DNA of 64,000 nucleotides from Bacillus sp. MYb209 (GCF_002975175.1 NZ_PCNZ01000015.1:1-64000); one strand, 5' to 3'; shown: positions 53,425 through 61,732, numbered from the stretch's first letter. Numbers and translations: made by a program. The notes: generated by a model not told the origin, from the sequence alone.

Positions 53425-54876
53425 ATGTTAGCAAATCAAGCTAGGGTTAGATTTGAGCATTTTTTGCTCTTTTTTATTATTTTACAGCCTGTTTTAGATT
53501 TATTAACGTCTCTTAGCATCGTTTTATTAAAGTCAAATGCCACTGTTGGAATTTTGGTAAGATTTCTTATTATGGCTGTTGGTGGTATTTACATTTTAAT
53601 TCAGGCAAAAGAGAAGGAAAATAGGAAGTTTTTAATTTACTTAATACTATTAGCAGTAGTTTTAGGGATAGGGTTTATTAATAATAAACTAGTTAAGAAT
53701 CCTATTGTACTTGGTGAAGAAGTTAAGTTTGTTGCGAAGGCATTATATATATATATTATGCTAGGATCATACATTTTAGCTTTAAAATCATTGAAAAAGA
53801 AAGTAAATATTAGTGACAAAGTCAGAAATAGTATTGTGTATTCAACATTAATCATTAACGCTATTATGGTTATTTCTATTTCGACATCTACAGACTTTGG
53901 TAGTTATCAATGGATGAAAGTTGGTTCCCGAGGGTGGTTCTATGCAGGTAATGAACTAGGGTCAATCTTAGCTATTATTTTCCCTATCGTGGTACTATAT
54001 TCTATTCAAAAAACAAAGAGCGTGAAACACGTTTTATATTGGATTCCATCGCTTTTAATGATTTACTCGTTAATTCAAGTTGGTACGAAAGTAGGGATGG
54101 GCTCAATTGGTGCTACGTTAGCAGCAGCAATCGGGATTATCGTACTACAATTATTATTTGATAGAAGAAATCCAAACAAAAAGTCTCTTGTACTTAATGG
54201 ATTAATTGCTATTGTCCTATTAGCTGGTGTTGTCGGAACGTTTAAAATGACGCCATTAGCACAAAATATGGGTATTCATAACAACTATTTATCAGAACAA
54301 AATGTAGCGCAGCAAGGTCAAAAAGAAAAAGAAATTAAAGAGAAAATTAAAAAAGAAGAAAAACAACATAAAGTTGAGAAACCAGAAGAAAAGGCGAAGG
54401 TAGAAGCGGAAGTTAAGAAAGAGCTTGAGAAAGAGCAAAAGAAAGAAAATCAAGAAAATCTTATTTTCAGTGGACGTCAAGTATATGAAGAGAGACATAA
54501 GCAGTTCTTTAAAGAAGCGCCAATGTCACAAAAGTTATTAGGAATGGGTTATGCAGGTAACTATAAATATAATGAACAAAAGCAGCCAGATCCGAAGCTA
54601 ATCGAAATGGACTTCCATGATTGGTTTTATGATTTCGGAATTATTGGTTTTGCGTTAATGATGATTCCATTTATTTATTACGGCGTAAGAATCCTACTAG
54701 CATTTGTTACAAGATTTAAGGAAATATTTAATGTGAAATATGGAATGATTACAGTAAGCTTAGTATTAGCATTAGGTATTGCATATATTGCAGGACATAT
54801 TTTGACAGCACCAGGAGTAGGGATTTACTTTGTAGTGGTGTTAGCTTATCTAATCGTAGATCTAGAAATTGAATGA
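53425..54876 (+). CDS. O-antigen ligase/Wzy-like polymerase membrane protein
   Basis: 483 aa with about eleven helices and a Wzy/WaaL-type architecture. The large external loop before the last helices contains a highly charged Lys/Glu-rich stretch (about 295-355, repeating EKEIKEK- and KVEAEVKKE-like blocks), likely coiled coil, followed by FSGRQVYEERHKQF, which resembles the conserved R..H loop of ligases. It would polymerise or ligate surface polysaccharide. GGAGGT precedes the ATG. Confidence 0.82.
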   Translation: MLANQARVRFEHFLLFFIILQPVLDLLTSLSIVLLKSNATVGILVRFLIMAVGGIYILIQAKEKENRKFLIYLILLAVVLGIGFINNKLVKNPIVLGEEVKFVAKALYIYIMLGSYILALKSLKKKVNISDKVRNSIVYSTLIINAIMVISISTSTDFGSYQWMKVGSRGWFYAGNELGSILAIIFPIVVLYSIQKTKSVKHVLYWIPSLLMIYSLIQVGTKVGMGSIGATLAAAIGIIVLQLLFDRRNPNKKSLVLNGLIAIVLLAGVVGTFKMTPLAQNMGIHNNYLSEQNVAQQGQKEKEIKEKIKKEEKQHKVEKPEEKAKVEAEVKKELEKEQKKENQENLIFSGRQVYEERHKQFFKEAPMSQKLLGMGYAGNYKYNEQKQPDPKLIEMDFHDWFYDFGIIGFALMMIPFIYYGVRILLAFVTRFKEIFNVKYGMITVSLVLALGIAYIAGHILTAPGVGIYFVVVLAYLIVDLEIE

Positions 54877-54877
54877 T

Positions 54878-54914
54878 AAAAATAAAAGCTAACTTTTGTT
54901 AGCTTTTATTTTTT
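54878..54914 (+). terminator. Terminator after the Wzy-like gene
   Basis: A 16-bp perfect stem (54878-54893 with 54898-54913), core AAAAGCTAAC/GTTAGCTTTT, T-rich tail. Confidence 0.85.
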
Positions 54915-54971
54915 AGTACAGTAAAATAAAGATAGATGGAAATGTAGCGAGGATTTAAAGGAGGAAAAAAT

Positions 54972-56081
54972 ATGAGGATATTGCATATGAATGCAGGAGC
55001 AGAAGATGGTGGAGGAAAAACACATATTATTTCACTGCTTGATCAGTTTCCGGATGGTGAAGTAGAATTAGCAGTATTTGAAGATGGAATTGTTGCGAAA
55101 GAAGCAAGAGAGCTAGGAATAAAAGTTCATGTATTTTCACAAAAATCTCGCTATGATTTATCCATTTTAAAGAACATAAGTGAATTCATTAATAAAGAAA
55201 AATTTGATGTAGTTCATACACACGGTCCTAGGGCGAATTTCTTTGTTTCTCTAATGAAGAAGAAATTCGCGGCAAAATGGGTAACGACAATTCATAGTGA
55301 TCCATTTCAAGACTTTACTAAACAAGGCTTAAAAGGCTGGATTTTTACTAAGTTAAATTTGAAATCTTTAAAAAATATAGATTTATTTTTTGTTGTAACG
55401 AATAGGTTGAAAAAAAGCTTAGCGGCATTAGGTATTTCAAATGAAAAGATGCATGTTATTTATAACGGGATTGAATATGATCAGGAAAAAGCAGATGGCT
55501 ATAATAAAAAGGAAATGTTTAATATTGACGAAGATGTGTTTACGGCAATCCAAGTAGCGCGTCTGCATCCTGTTAAAGGACATGAAGTTTTATTCGATGC
55601 GTTACAACAAACGAAATTGGAAAAAATTAAAGTGTTATTAGTTGGTGATGGGCCGTTAGAAGGAGAACTAAAGGCATTAGCTACTGAAAAAGGGATTAAT
55701 GATAAAGTTGAATTTTTAGGGCATCGTCAAGATGTGAAACAATTATTCGCTTCATCACATGTCAATTTGTTAACTTCCCATAGCGAAGGATTTCCATTAG
55801 TTTTATTAGAAGCGGCAAATCAACGTGTACCATCAATTGTGACTAGAGCAGGAGAAATCGAACCGTTAATTGCAGATGAAACGTATGGATGGATTGTACC
55901 AACTGGTGATGGCAAGGCATTGGCATCGGCATTAGAAGAGGCGTATGACAAGTGGAAAACTGGAGAGTTATCAGTAATGGGCAAGCATATTTATGAGCAT
56001 GCTACTATGAACTTCTCACTTCAAAAATTATATGAAGATACGAAAGAAACATATAAGCAATTAATAGCGAAAAACTTTTAA
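54972..56081 (+). CDS. GT4-family glycosyltransferase
   Basis: 369-aa GT-B enzyme. The N-terminal NAGAEDGGGKTHI loop and THGPRANF are followed by a C-terminal donor-binding domain with QVARLHPVKGHE, LVGDGPLEGEL and the SEGFPLVLLEA motif containing the catalytic EX7E glutamate. It is a retaining transferase for surface polysaccharide. The tagA-like gene starts 21 nt downstream, so they form an operon. GGAGG precedes the ATG. Confidence 0.92.
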   Translation: MRILHMNAGAEDGGGKTHIISLLDQFPDGEVELAVFEDGIVAKEARELGIKVHVFSQKSRYDLSILKNISEFINKEKFDVVHTHGPRANFFVSLMKKKFAAKWVTTIHSDPFQDFTKQGLKGWIFTKLNLKSLKNIDLFFVVTNRLKKSLAALGISNEKMHVIYNGIEYDQEKADGYNKKEMFNIDEDVFTAIQVARLHPVKGHEVLFDALQQTKLEKIKVLLVGDGPLEGELKALATEKGINDKVEFLGHRQDVKQLFASSHVNLLTSHSEGFPLVLLEAANQRVPSIVTRAGEIEPLIADETYGWIVPTGDGKALASALEEAYDKWKTGELSVMGKHIYEHATMNFSLQKLYEDTKETYKQLIAKNF

Positions 56082-56102
56082 TGATAGAGAGGATAGTTAA
56101 AT

Positions 56103-56843
56103 ATGGCAGTACAAACGGTTGATATTCTAGGTGTTCCTTTCTCTACAATGACAATGGATGAAACGGTCCAATATTTAAAGGAACAACTAGAATTGGAGCA
56201 AACTGATACTTTTCAGGTAGTAACAGCAAATCCTGAAATTGTTATGTGTGCAAAAAAGGATGAAGAGTTCCATAAAACATTACTAAATACCGATTTAATT
56301 ACACCTGATGGTATTGGGGTTGTAAAAGCAAGTGGTATGCTTGGTACACCTGTAAAAGAACGTGTAGCAGGTTTTGACTTAATGTGTAATTTATTTGCGA
56401 AGTTATCAGAAGAGAATAAACCAGTATCTGTTTTCTTATTAGGTGCAAAACCACATGTTGTACAAGCCGCGGCTGATCATTTAACGAAGACATATTCAGC
56501 TGCATCTATCGTGGGGATACAAGATGGATATTTTAAACAAGAAGAAGAAGAGAATATTGTTTCACGTATTCAAGAGGCAAAACCAGATTTATTACTTGTT
56601 GCACTTGGCTTTCCAAGACAAGAAAACTTTATCCAAAACAATAAGCATCGTTTAGAAACGAAAATGGCTGTTGGAGTAGGCGGTAGTTTAGATGTGTGGG
56701 CTGGAGAGGTAAAGCGTGCGCCAAAATGGATACAAGCTATTCATTTAGAGTGGTTTTACAGATTATGTAGTAATCCAACACGCTGGCGTCGTCAGTTAGT
56801 ATTAGCCGAGTTTTTAAAAGAAGTAATGCGTTCAAAAAAGTAG
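56103..56843 (+). CDS. tagA: WecG/TagA/CpsF-family glycosyltransferase
   Basis: 246 aa, GT26. The conserved block VTANPEIVMCAKKDEEF, the active-site LITPDGIGVV (Asp about 66) and LGFPRQENFI are all present. TagA adds ManNAc to GlcNAc-PP-undecaprenol, the first committed step of teichoic-acid linkage unit synthesis; other members act in different polysaccharides. The C-terminal basic segment fits membrane docking. With the GT4 gene upstream it forms a two-gene operon. The precise role (teichoic acid or other polymer) is not settled by sequence. Confidence 0.9.
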   Translation: MAVQTVDILGVPFSTMTMDETVQYLKEQLELEQTDTFQVVTANPEIVMCAKKDEEFHKTLLNTDLITPDGIGVVKASGMLGTPVKERVAGFDLMCNLFAKLSEENKPVSVFLLGAKPHVVQAAADHLTKTYSAASIVGIQDGYFKQEEEENIVSRIQEAKPDLLLVALGFPRQENFIQNNKHRLETKMAVGVGGSLDVWAGEVKRAPKWIQAIHLEWFYRLCSNPTRWRRQLVLAEFLKEVMRSKK

Positions 56844-56866
56844 CGGAACATCGCTACTTTTTTTTA
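56834..56866 (+). terminator. Terminator after tagA
   Basis: AAAAAAGTAGCG pairs with CGCTACTTTTTT, followed by more T's. It overlaps the stop codon. Confidence 0.85.
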
Positions 56867-56880
56867 TTTGTTTATTTTTG

Positions 56881-57038
56881 ATAAAGTGAAACTTTAATCA
56901 GTGGGGGTTTTGTTCATCCCCCACTGATTATCAGCCCTCACCAATCGGGCATTTACGGGCAGCCCGACTCCCAACTAACTTCTTTGCTCCAGCTGGATTT
57001 TGAGGTGGGAGTTCTACTGCCCGCAAATAGCGGGATAA
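56881..57038 (+). repeat. bcr1-type repeat, full-length copy
   Basis: A 158-bp element from ATAAAGTGAAACTTTAATC to GCGGGATAAA. It has internal hairpin-forming blocks: CAGTGGGGG with CCCCCACTG, CGGGCATTTACGGGCAGCCCG, and CTGCCCGC. It is far more GC-rich than its surroundings. Size and sequence fit bcr1, a dispersed, apparently mobile repeat of the B. cereus group (recalled from the literature). Two shortened copies lie at 49220-49292 and 58349-58419. Confidence 0.8.
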
Positions 57039-57088
57039 ACATTTTACTTTTTGGGAGTGATGAAGGAGAATTTTTTATACGAAAGTAT

Positions 57089-57140
57089 TTTACTTATGCA
57101 ATACACACATGTAAAATGATGTGTAAAGACACCTGTGTAA
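57089..57140 (+). promoter_or_regulatory. Candidate operator region of niaP
   Basis: Two ACAC/GTGT dyads lie directly before the ribosome site: TACACACATGTAAA at about 57101-57114 and AAGACACCTGTGTAAG at 57126-57141. Niacin transporter genes in Bacillus are controlled by the NiaR repressor, and GACACCTGT resembles what I recall of its sites. This assignment is inference. Confidence 0.45.
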
Positions 57141-57152
57141 GGAGGACTTCTT

Positions 57153-58352
57153 GTGAGCAAGGTAAAAGAAATTTCGAAGCGAAAGCTACTTGGTATAGCG
57201 GGGCTTGGCTGGCTATTTGACGCAATGGATGTTGGAATGCTTTCATTTGTAATAGTGGCGTTGCAAAAAGAGTGGGGATTAAGTACTCAAGAGATGGGTT
57301 GGATAGGTAGTATTAACTCAATTGGTATGGCTGTAGGGGCGCTCGTTTTTGGGATACTATCAGATAAAATAGGACGGAAATCGGTCTTTATTATTACATT
57401 ATTACTATTTTCTATTGGTAGTGGCTTAACGGCTTTAACGACGACACTCGCGATGTTCCTCGTTTTACGCTTTTTAATTGGTATGGGGCTTGGCGGGGAA
57501 CTTCCAGTTGCATCTACCCTTGTATCGGAGAGTGTTGAAGCACACGAACGTGGGAAAATAGTTGTACTATTAGAAAGCTTTTGGGCTGGTGGTTGGTTAA
57601 TCGCAGCTCTTATCTCATATTTTGTTATTCCTAAATACGGTTGGGAAGTTGCTATGGTATTAAGTGCAGTTCCAGCGTTATATGCTTTATATTTAAGATG
57701 GAATTTACCCGATTCTCCGCGATTTGAAAAGGTTGCAAAAAGGCCATCTGTTATTGAAAATATAAAATCGGTTTGGTCTGGAGAGTATCGTAAAGCAACA
57801 ATTATGTTATGGATTCTATGGTTTTGTGTTGTCTTTTCCTATTATGGAATGTTCCTTTGGTTACCTAGTGTAATGGTACTGAAAGGCTTTAGTTTAATAA
57901 AAAGTTTTCAGTACGTACTCATTATGACCTTAGCTCAACTTCCAGGATATTTCACAGCTGCATGGTTTATTGAACGTCTTGGTCGTAAATTTGTATTGGT
58001 TACGTATTTAATTGGTACAGCATGTAGTGCTTATGTGTTCGGAATTGCGGAGTCATTAACAGCATTAATAGTGGCAGGTATGTTACTATCCTTCTTTAAT
58101 TTAGGTGCTTGGGGTGCATTATACGCTTATACACCGGAACAGTATCCAACAACTATTCGCGGTACAGGTGCAGGAATGGCAGCGGCATTTGGACGTATTG
58201 GTGGTATTCTTGGACCACTATTAGTAGGGTATTTAGTTGCTTCACAAGGTTCACTATCGCTAATATTTACGATTTTCTGTGGATCAATTTTAATTGGGGC
58301 ACTTGCTGTAGTTATACTTGGTCAAGAAACGAAACAGAGGGAATTAGTATAA
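57153..58352 (+). CDS. niaP: NiaP-type niacin transporter (MFS)
   Basis: 399 aa with 12 helices. The N-terminal KRKLLGIAGLGWLFDAMDVGML, the MFS motif GILSDKIGRKSVF, GMGLGGELPVASTLVSE and the C-terminal AYTPEQYPTTIRGTG closely resemble B. subtilis YceI/NiaP, which imports nicotinate. The start is GTG 57153 after AAGGAGG. The stop codon TAA lies in the left end of a shortened bcr1-type repeat, so the element is inserted exactly at the 3' end of the gene. Confidence 0.9.
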   Translation: MSKVKEISKRKLLGIAGLGWLFDAMDVGMLSFVIVALQKEWGLSTQEMGWIGSINSIGMAVGALVFGILSDKIGRKSVFIITLLLFSIGSGLTALTTTLAMFLVLRFLIGMGLGGELPVASTLVSESVEAHERGKIVVLLESFWAGGWLIAALISYFVIPKYGWEVAMVLSAVPALYALYLRWNLPDSPRFEKVAKRPSVIENIKSVWSGEYRKATIMLWILWFCVVFSYYGMFLWLPSVMVLKGFSLIKSFQYVLIMTLAQLPGYFTAAWFIERLGRKFVLVTYLIGTACSAYVFGIAESLTALIVAGMLLSFFNLGAWGALYAYTPEQYPTTIRGTGAGMAAAFGRIGGILGPLLVGYLVASQGSLSLIFTIFCGSILIGALAVVILGQETKQRELV

Positions 58353-58419
58353 AGAGAAACTTTAATCAGTGGGTGTTTTGTCCATCAACCACTGATTATT
58401 AGCCCGCACCAATCGGGAT
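58349..58419 (+). repeat. bcr1-type repeat, shortened copy at the niaP stop
   Basis: 71 bp. It begins ATAAAGAGAAACTTTAATC and keeps the first hairpin (CAGTGGGTG, CAACCACTG) and TTAGCCCGCACCAATCGGG, then ends GGGAT. The join to the right end lies at a CGGG present on both sides in the full element. It supplies the niaP stop codon and, as a hairpin, may stabilise or end its mRNA. Confidence 0.72.
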
Positions 58420-58561
58420 CAAAGAAAAGGGGAATCAAAGTGGTTTCCTTTTTTCTGTTTTTTTAGATAAATAATGGTATAGTAAGAAAAAGGGATTGTT
58501 TCTTACTAAAGCGAATGTATACAACAAGACATATGGACAAAGGAATTAGGTGGCTGGATAA

Positions 58562-59278
58562 ATGAAAATCTTACTTATCATGGAAGAAACAGAAGAGCGA
58601 AGAAAATTAGTTGAGAACTTTACTGAAAACATTCGAAATGTAGAATGTTTTGAAGCGGAAACTGGAACAGAATCTTTGCTAATAATGAAAAAACATACAC
58701 CTGATTTTGTTTTTTTAAATTCGCAATTAATGGATGGTACTGGTTTTGAATATTCGAGTTTGTTACGAGAAGTGAATTGTTATACGAAATTTATTTTTAT
58801 TGGTGAGGATATAGAAGAGGCAATTACAGCTTTTCGTTTCCAAGCGTTTTATTATTTATTACGACCATTTCGTGAAGAAGATTTACAATTCATTTTATAT
58901 AAAATGGGAAAAGAACAAGGTGAGAAAGCAAAGAGTCATTTGCGTAAACTGCCGATAGAAGGCCATGAGGGGATTAGATATATTTTCCCGGAGGATATTG
59001 TATATGTAAGTAAAAATAAGGAAAACAAAACCGTTTCAATTTATACAACGAATAATCAGTATATTTCAACATACACACTCCAGGAATTAGAAAATAAACT
59101 AAATGCATATGATTTTTTACGTGTACATAAAAGCTATTTAATTAATATGTCATATGTACAAGAACTTAAACCTTATTATAATGGCACGTATAATTTGCAT
59201 TTAGACAGGTACGATGAGCAACCGATTCCAGTAAGCCGCAATTATGTAAAACGACTTCGAAATAAAATTGAACTGTGA
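58562..59278 (+). CDS. Orphan LytTR-family regulator with a degenerate receiver
   Basis: 238 aa. The receiver-like domain (about 1-118) has lost key residues. The phospho-acceptor Asp is Asn53 (FLNSQLMDG), the conserved Thr/Ser is Gly81 (FIGED) and the conserved Lys is Arg101 (LLRPF); only the acidic pair (Glu8, Glu9) remains. The LytTR domain (about 133-237) is intact: FLRVHKSYLINMSYV and PVSRNYVKRLRNKI. There is no histidine kinase next to it. It lies 122 bp before cstA, echoing the E. coli BtsR/BtsT arrangement, so it probably controls cstA without phosphorylation. Confidence 0.88.
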   Translation: MKILLIMEETEERRKLVENFTENIRNVECFEAETGTESLLIMKKHTPDFVFLNSQLMDGTGFEYSSLLREVNCYTKFIFIGEDIEEAITAFRFQAFYYLLRPFREEDLQFILYKMGKEQGEKAKSHLRKLPIEGHEGIRYIFPEDIVYVSKNKENKTVSIYTTNNQYISTYTLQELENKLNAYDFLRVHKSYLINMSYVQELKPYYNGTYNLHLDRYDEQPIPVSRNYVKRLRNKIEL

Positions 59279-59299
59279 CAAGTAATGAGAGAATTTTAA

Positions 59300-59367
59300 C
59301 ATGATAATCTAAAAATCCTTCATGATAAGGAGGATTTAAGTAAAGTATTCAGAAAATTTAGTACAAT
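59300..59367 (+). promoter_or_regulatory. Upstream region of cstA with a 21-bp-spaced direct repeat
   Basis: CATGATAA occurs at 59300-59307 and 59321-59328, exactly 21 bp apart, the spacing used by LytTR dimers. A possible -10 TACAAT lies at 59362-59367 with a poor -35, as expected for an activated promoter. The second repeat also lies in the loop of a weak hairpin (AAATCCT/AGGATTT). Confidence 0.5.
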
Positions 59368-59400
59368 CTCCACTAAGAAGTAGTAATGGGGGGATTGTAT

Positions 59401-61476
59401 GTGAAAACATTGAAATCAATTTTACTTTGGGGAGTTATTGCAGCGCTAGGAGCATCGGCTTTTGGTGTAATAGCGTTATCGCAAGGTGAGACAATTAATG
59501 CTGTATGGCTATTAGTTGCTGCTGTATCAGTGTATGCGATTGCTTATCGCTTTTATAGTAGATTTATAGCGAGGAAAGTTTTTGGCCTAGATAATAATAG
59601 ACAAACACCTGCTCATACGTTAAATGATGGCAAGGATTATGTTCCGACAAATAAATGGGTTTTATTCGGACATCACTTTGCAGCGATTGCAGGGGCAGGT
59701 CCTTTAGTAGGACCGATTTTGGCGGCACAGATGGGGTATTTACCTGGGACAATTTGGATTATTGTTGGGGTAGTCATTGCTGGAGCTGTACAGGATTTTG
59801 TAATTTTATTTGCTTCAATGAGACGTAATGGTAAATCATTAGGAGAAATGATTAAAGATGAGATTGGTCCTGTTACAGGATTAATTGCAATGATTGGTAT
59901 TTTAGGTATTATGATTATTTTATTAGCGGTATTAGCTTTAGTAGTTGTGAAGGCACTTGTTGGAAGCCCATGGGGAATGTTTACAATCGCAGCAACGATT
60001 CCAATTGCTATTTTAATGGGAGTTTACATGCGTTACATTAGGCCAGGACGAGTAGGAGAAGGATCAGTAATCGGTATTGTTCTACTAGTCTTATCTCTTA
60101 TTGGAGGACAATATGTGGCGGAAAATCCGACACTTGCAAGTATGTTTACTTTTAGTGGTGAGACAATTGCTATTATGCTTATCGTATATGGATTCATTGC
60201 ATCAGCATTACCAGTTTGGATGCTTCTTGCGCCACGTGATTATTTAAGTACATTTTTAAAAATAGGGACGATACTTGGGTTAGCAATTGGTATTTTAATT
60301 GTAGCTCCAGATTTGCAGATGCCGGCAGTATCTCAATTTGTTGATGGAACAGGGCCTGTTTTCTCGGGGAATTTATTTCCGTTCTTATTTATTACAATAG
60401 CTTGTGGTGCTGTGTCGGGATTCCACGCTCTCGTTTCATCAGGCACGACGCCGAAAATGATTGAGCAAGAAGGCCACGCAAGGCCAATCGGTTATGGAGC
60501 GATGTTAATGGAGTCGTTTGTAGCGGCAATGGCTATGATTGCAGCTTGTGTATTAACACCGGGAACTTATTTTGCAATTAATAGCCCAGCAGCGCTAATT
60601 GGAACGGATGTATCACAAGCAGCTCAAGTTATTTCTTCATGGGGATTTGCTATTACACCGAATGAATTAAAAGAACTTGCTGTTAATGTCGGAGAACAGA
60701 CCATTTTATCACGTACAGGTGGTGCACCAACATTGGCAATTGGTATGGCGTATATATTTTCGCAAGTAATAGGCGGAACGGCGATGATGGCATTTTGGTA
60801 CCATTTTGCTATTCTTTTTGAAGCACTATTTATTTTAACAACGATTGATGCCGGAACACGCGTAGGGCGATTTATGATTCAAGACATTTTAGGTCATGTA
60901 TATAAGCCGTTTGCGAAAACAGATTCAACATTAGCAAATGTGGTAGCTACAACACTATGCGTACTAGGGTGGGGGTACTTTTTATATCAAGGGGTGGTAG
61001 ATCCTCTTGGTGGAATTAATACGCTATGGCCACTTTTCGGTATTGCAAATCAAATGTTAGCGGGGATTGCATTATTACTTGGAACGACAATCTTATTCAA
61101 AATGGGGAAAAAGGCATACGTATGGGTAACGCTTATTCCGACTGTAGGATTACTTATTGTAACGATGACAGCTGGTTATCAAAAGTTATTTCATGAAAAT
61201 CCTAAAATAGGATTTCTATCACATGCGAAAGTATTTCAGGGAGCGTTAGATGATGGGAAGGTATTAGCTCCAGCTAAAAATGTTGCGCAAATGAAACAAA
61301 TTATTTTTAATGACTATATTGATGCGGCACTTTGTGGAATTTTTATGATAGTTGTAATTGCTGTGTTAATTTCTGCACTTCGAATTTGGATTCAGGTATT
61401 AAGAAATAAGCCAATGCCGTTAAAAGAGGCACCATATATTCCAAGAGATGAAAGTGAGTCGAGGAACTATGCTTAA
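59401..61476 (+). CDS. cstA: CstA-family carbon-starvation transporter
   Basis: 691 aa with about 16-18 helices. Family blocks are clear: GPLVGPILAAQMGYLPG, GAVQDFVILFASMRRNGKSLG, SGFHALVSSGTTPKM and GVVDPLGGINTLWPLFGIANQMLAGIAL (about 535-562). CstA/BtsT/YjiY proteins import pyruvate or peptides under carbon limitation. GTG 59401 has GGGGGGA at 6 nt; an upstream in-frame ATG overlaps that site. The stop overlaps the following small gene by 8 nt. Confidence 0.95.
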   Translation: MKTLKSILLWGVIAALGASAFGVIALSQGETINAVWLLVAAVSVYAIAYRFYSRFIARKVFGLDNNRQTPAHTLNDGKDYVPTNKWVLFGHHFAAIAGAGPLVGPILAAQMGYLPGTIWIIVGVVIAGAVQDFVILFASMRRNGKSLGEMIKDEIGPVTGLIAMIGILGIMIILLAVLALVVVKALVGSPWGMFTIAATIPIAILMGVYMRYIRPGRVGEGSVIGIVLLVLSLIGGQYVAENPTLASMFTFSGETIAIMLIVYGFIASALPVWMLLAPRDYLSTFLKIGTILGLAIGILIVAPDLQMPAVSQFVDGTGPVFSGNLFPFLFITIACGAVSGFHALVSSGTTPKMIEQEGHARPIGYGAMLMESFVAAMAMIAACVLTPGTYFAINSPAALIGTDVSQAAQVISSWGFAITPNELKELAVNVGEQTILSRTGGAPTLAIGMAYIFSQVIGGTAMMAFWYHFAILFEALFILTTIDAGTRVGRFMIQDILGHVYKPFAKTDSTLANVVATTLCVLGWGYFLYQGVVDPLGGINTLWPLFGIANQMLAGIALLLGTTILFKMGKKAYVWVTLIPTVGLLIVTMTAGYQKLFHENPKIGFLSHAKVFQGALDDGKVLAPAKNVAQMKQIIFNDYIDAALCGIFMIVVIAVLISALRIWIQVLRNKPMPLKEAPYIPRDESESRNYA

Positions 61477-61672
61477 AAGTTTACGGAACGTATGGGGAAA
61501 GAGAAAGCAATTTATTAGTTTACTTGTCGGAGTTCCAAGTTATGAAACGTATGTAAATCACATGAAAGTACATCATCCAGAAGAGAAAATTCTATGTCAA
61601 AAGCAATTTTTTGCTGAGGCACAAGAAGCTAGATTTAATGCAAAAGGCGGAAAGATATCGCGATGTTGTTAA
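61469..61672 (+). CDS. ybdD: YbdD/YjiX-family (DUF466) small protein
   Basis: 67 aa, basic, with the family pattern: VGVPSYETYVNHMKVHHPEEK and FFAEAQEARFN, ending in a Cys pair (SRCC). YbdD/YjiX genes follow cstA or btsT in many bacteria, here with an 8-nt overlap and GAGG ahead of the ATG. It is thought to assist the transporter, but its role is not known. Confidence 0.9.
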   Translation: MLKSLRNVWGKRKQFISLLVGVPSYETYVNHMKVHHPEEKILCQKQFFAEAQEARFNAKGGKISRCC

Positions 61673-61673
61673 T

Positions 61674-61702
61674 GGAGGGGACGAAATTTCGTCTCCTTTT
61701 TT
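61674..61702 (+). terminator. Terminator after cstA-ybdD
   Basis: GGAGGGGACGAAA pairs with TTTCGTCTCC (small bulge), then six T's. Confidence 0.82.
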
Positions 61703-61716
61703 ATTTTGCTTTTTGC

Positions 61717-61732
61717 TGTTCCACGTGGAACA
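61717..61732. other. parS-like centromere site
   Basis: TGTTCCACGTGGAACA is a perfect 16-bp palindrome and differs at one base from the Bacillus parS consensus TGTTNCACGTGAAACA bound by Spo0J/ParB. It is intergenic and lies on the same origin-proximal segment as wal-rlmH. ParB loading here would help condensin recruitment and origin segregation. Confidence 0.8.

Noticed and set aside
40559-56843. A classic O-antigen or capsule operon
   Set aside because: Genes lie on both strands in several short units, interrupted by a thioesterase, hemAT and a TRIC channel; it is a region rich in glycan genes, not one operon.
58109-58402. 97-codon frame overlapping the end of niaP
   Set aside because: Out-of-frame shadow; high Trp/Tyr/Cys content is not protein-like and there is no ribosome site.
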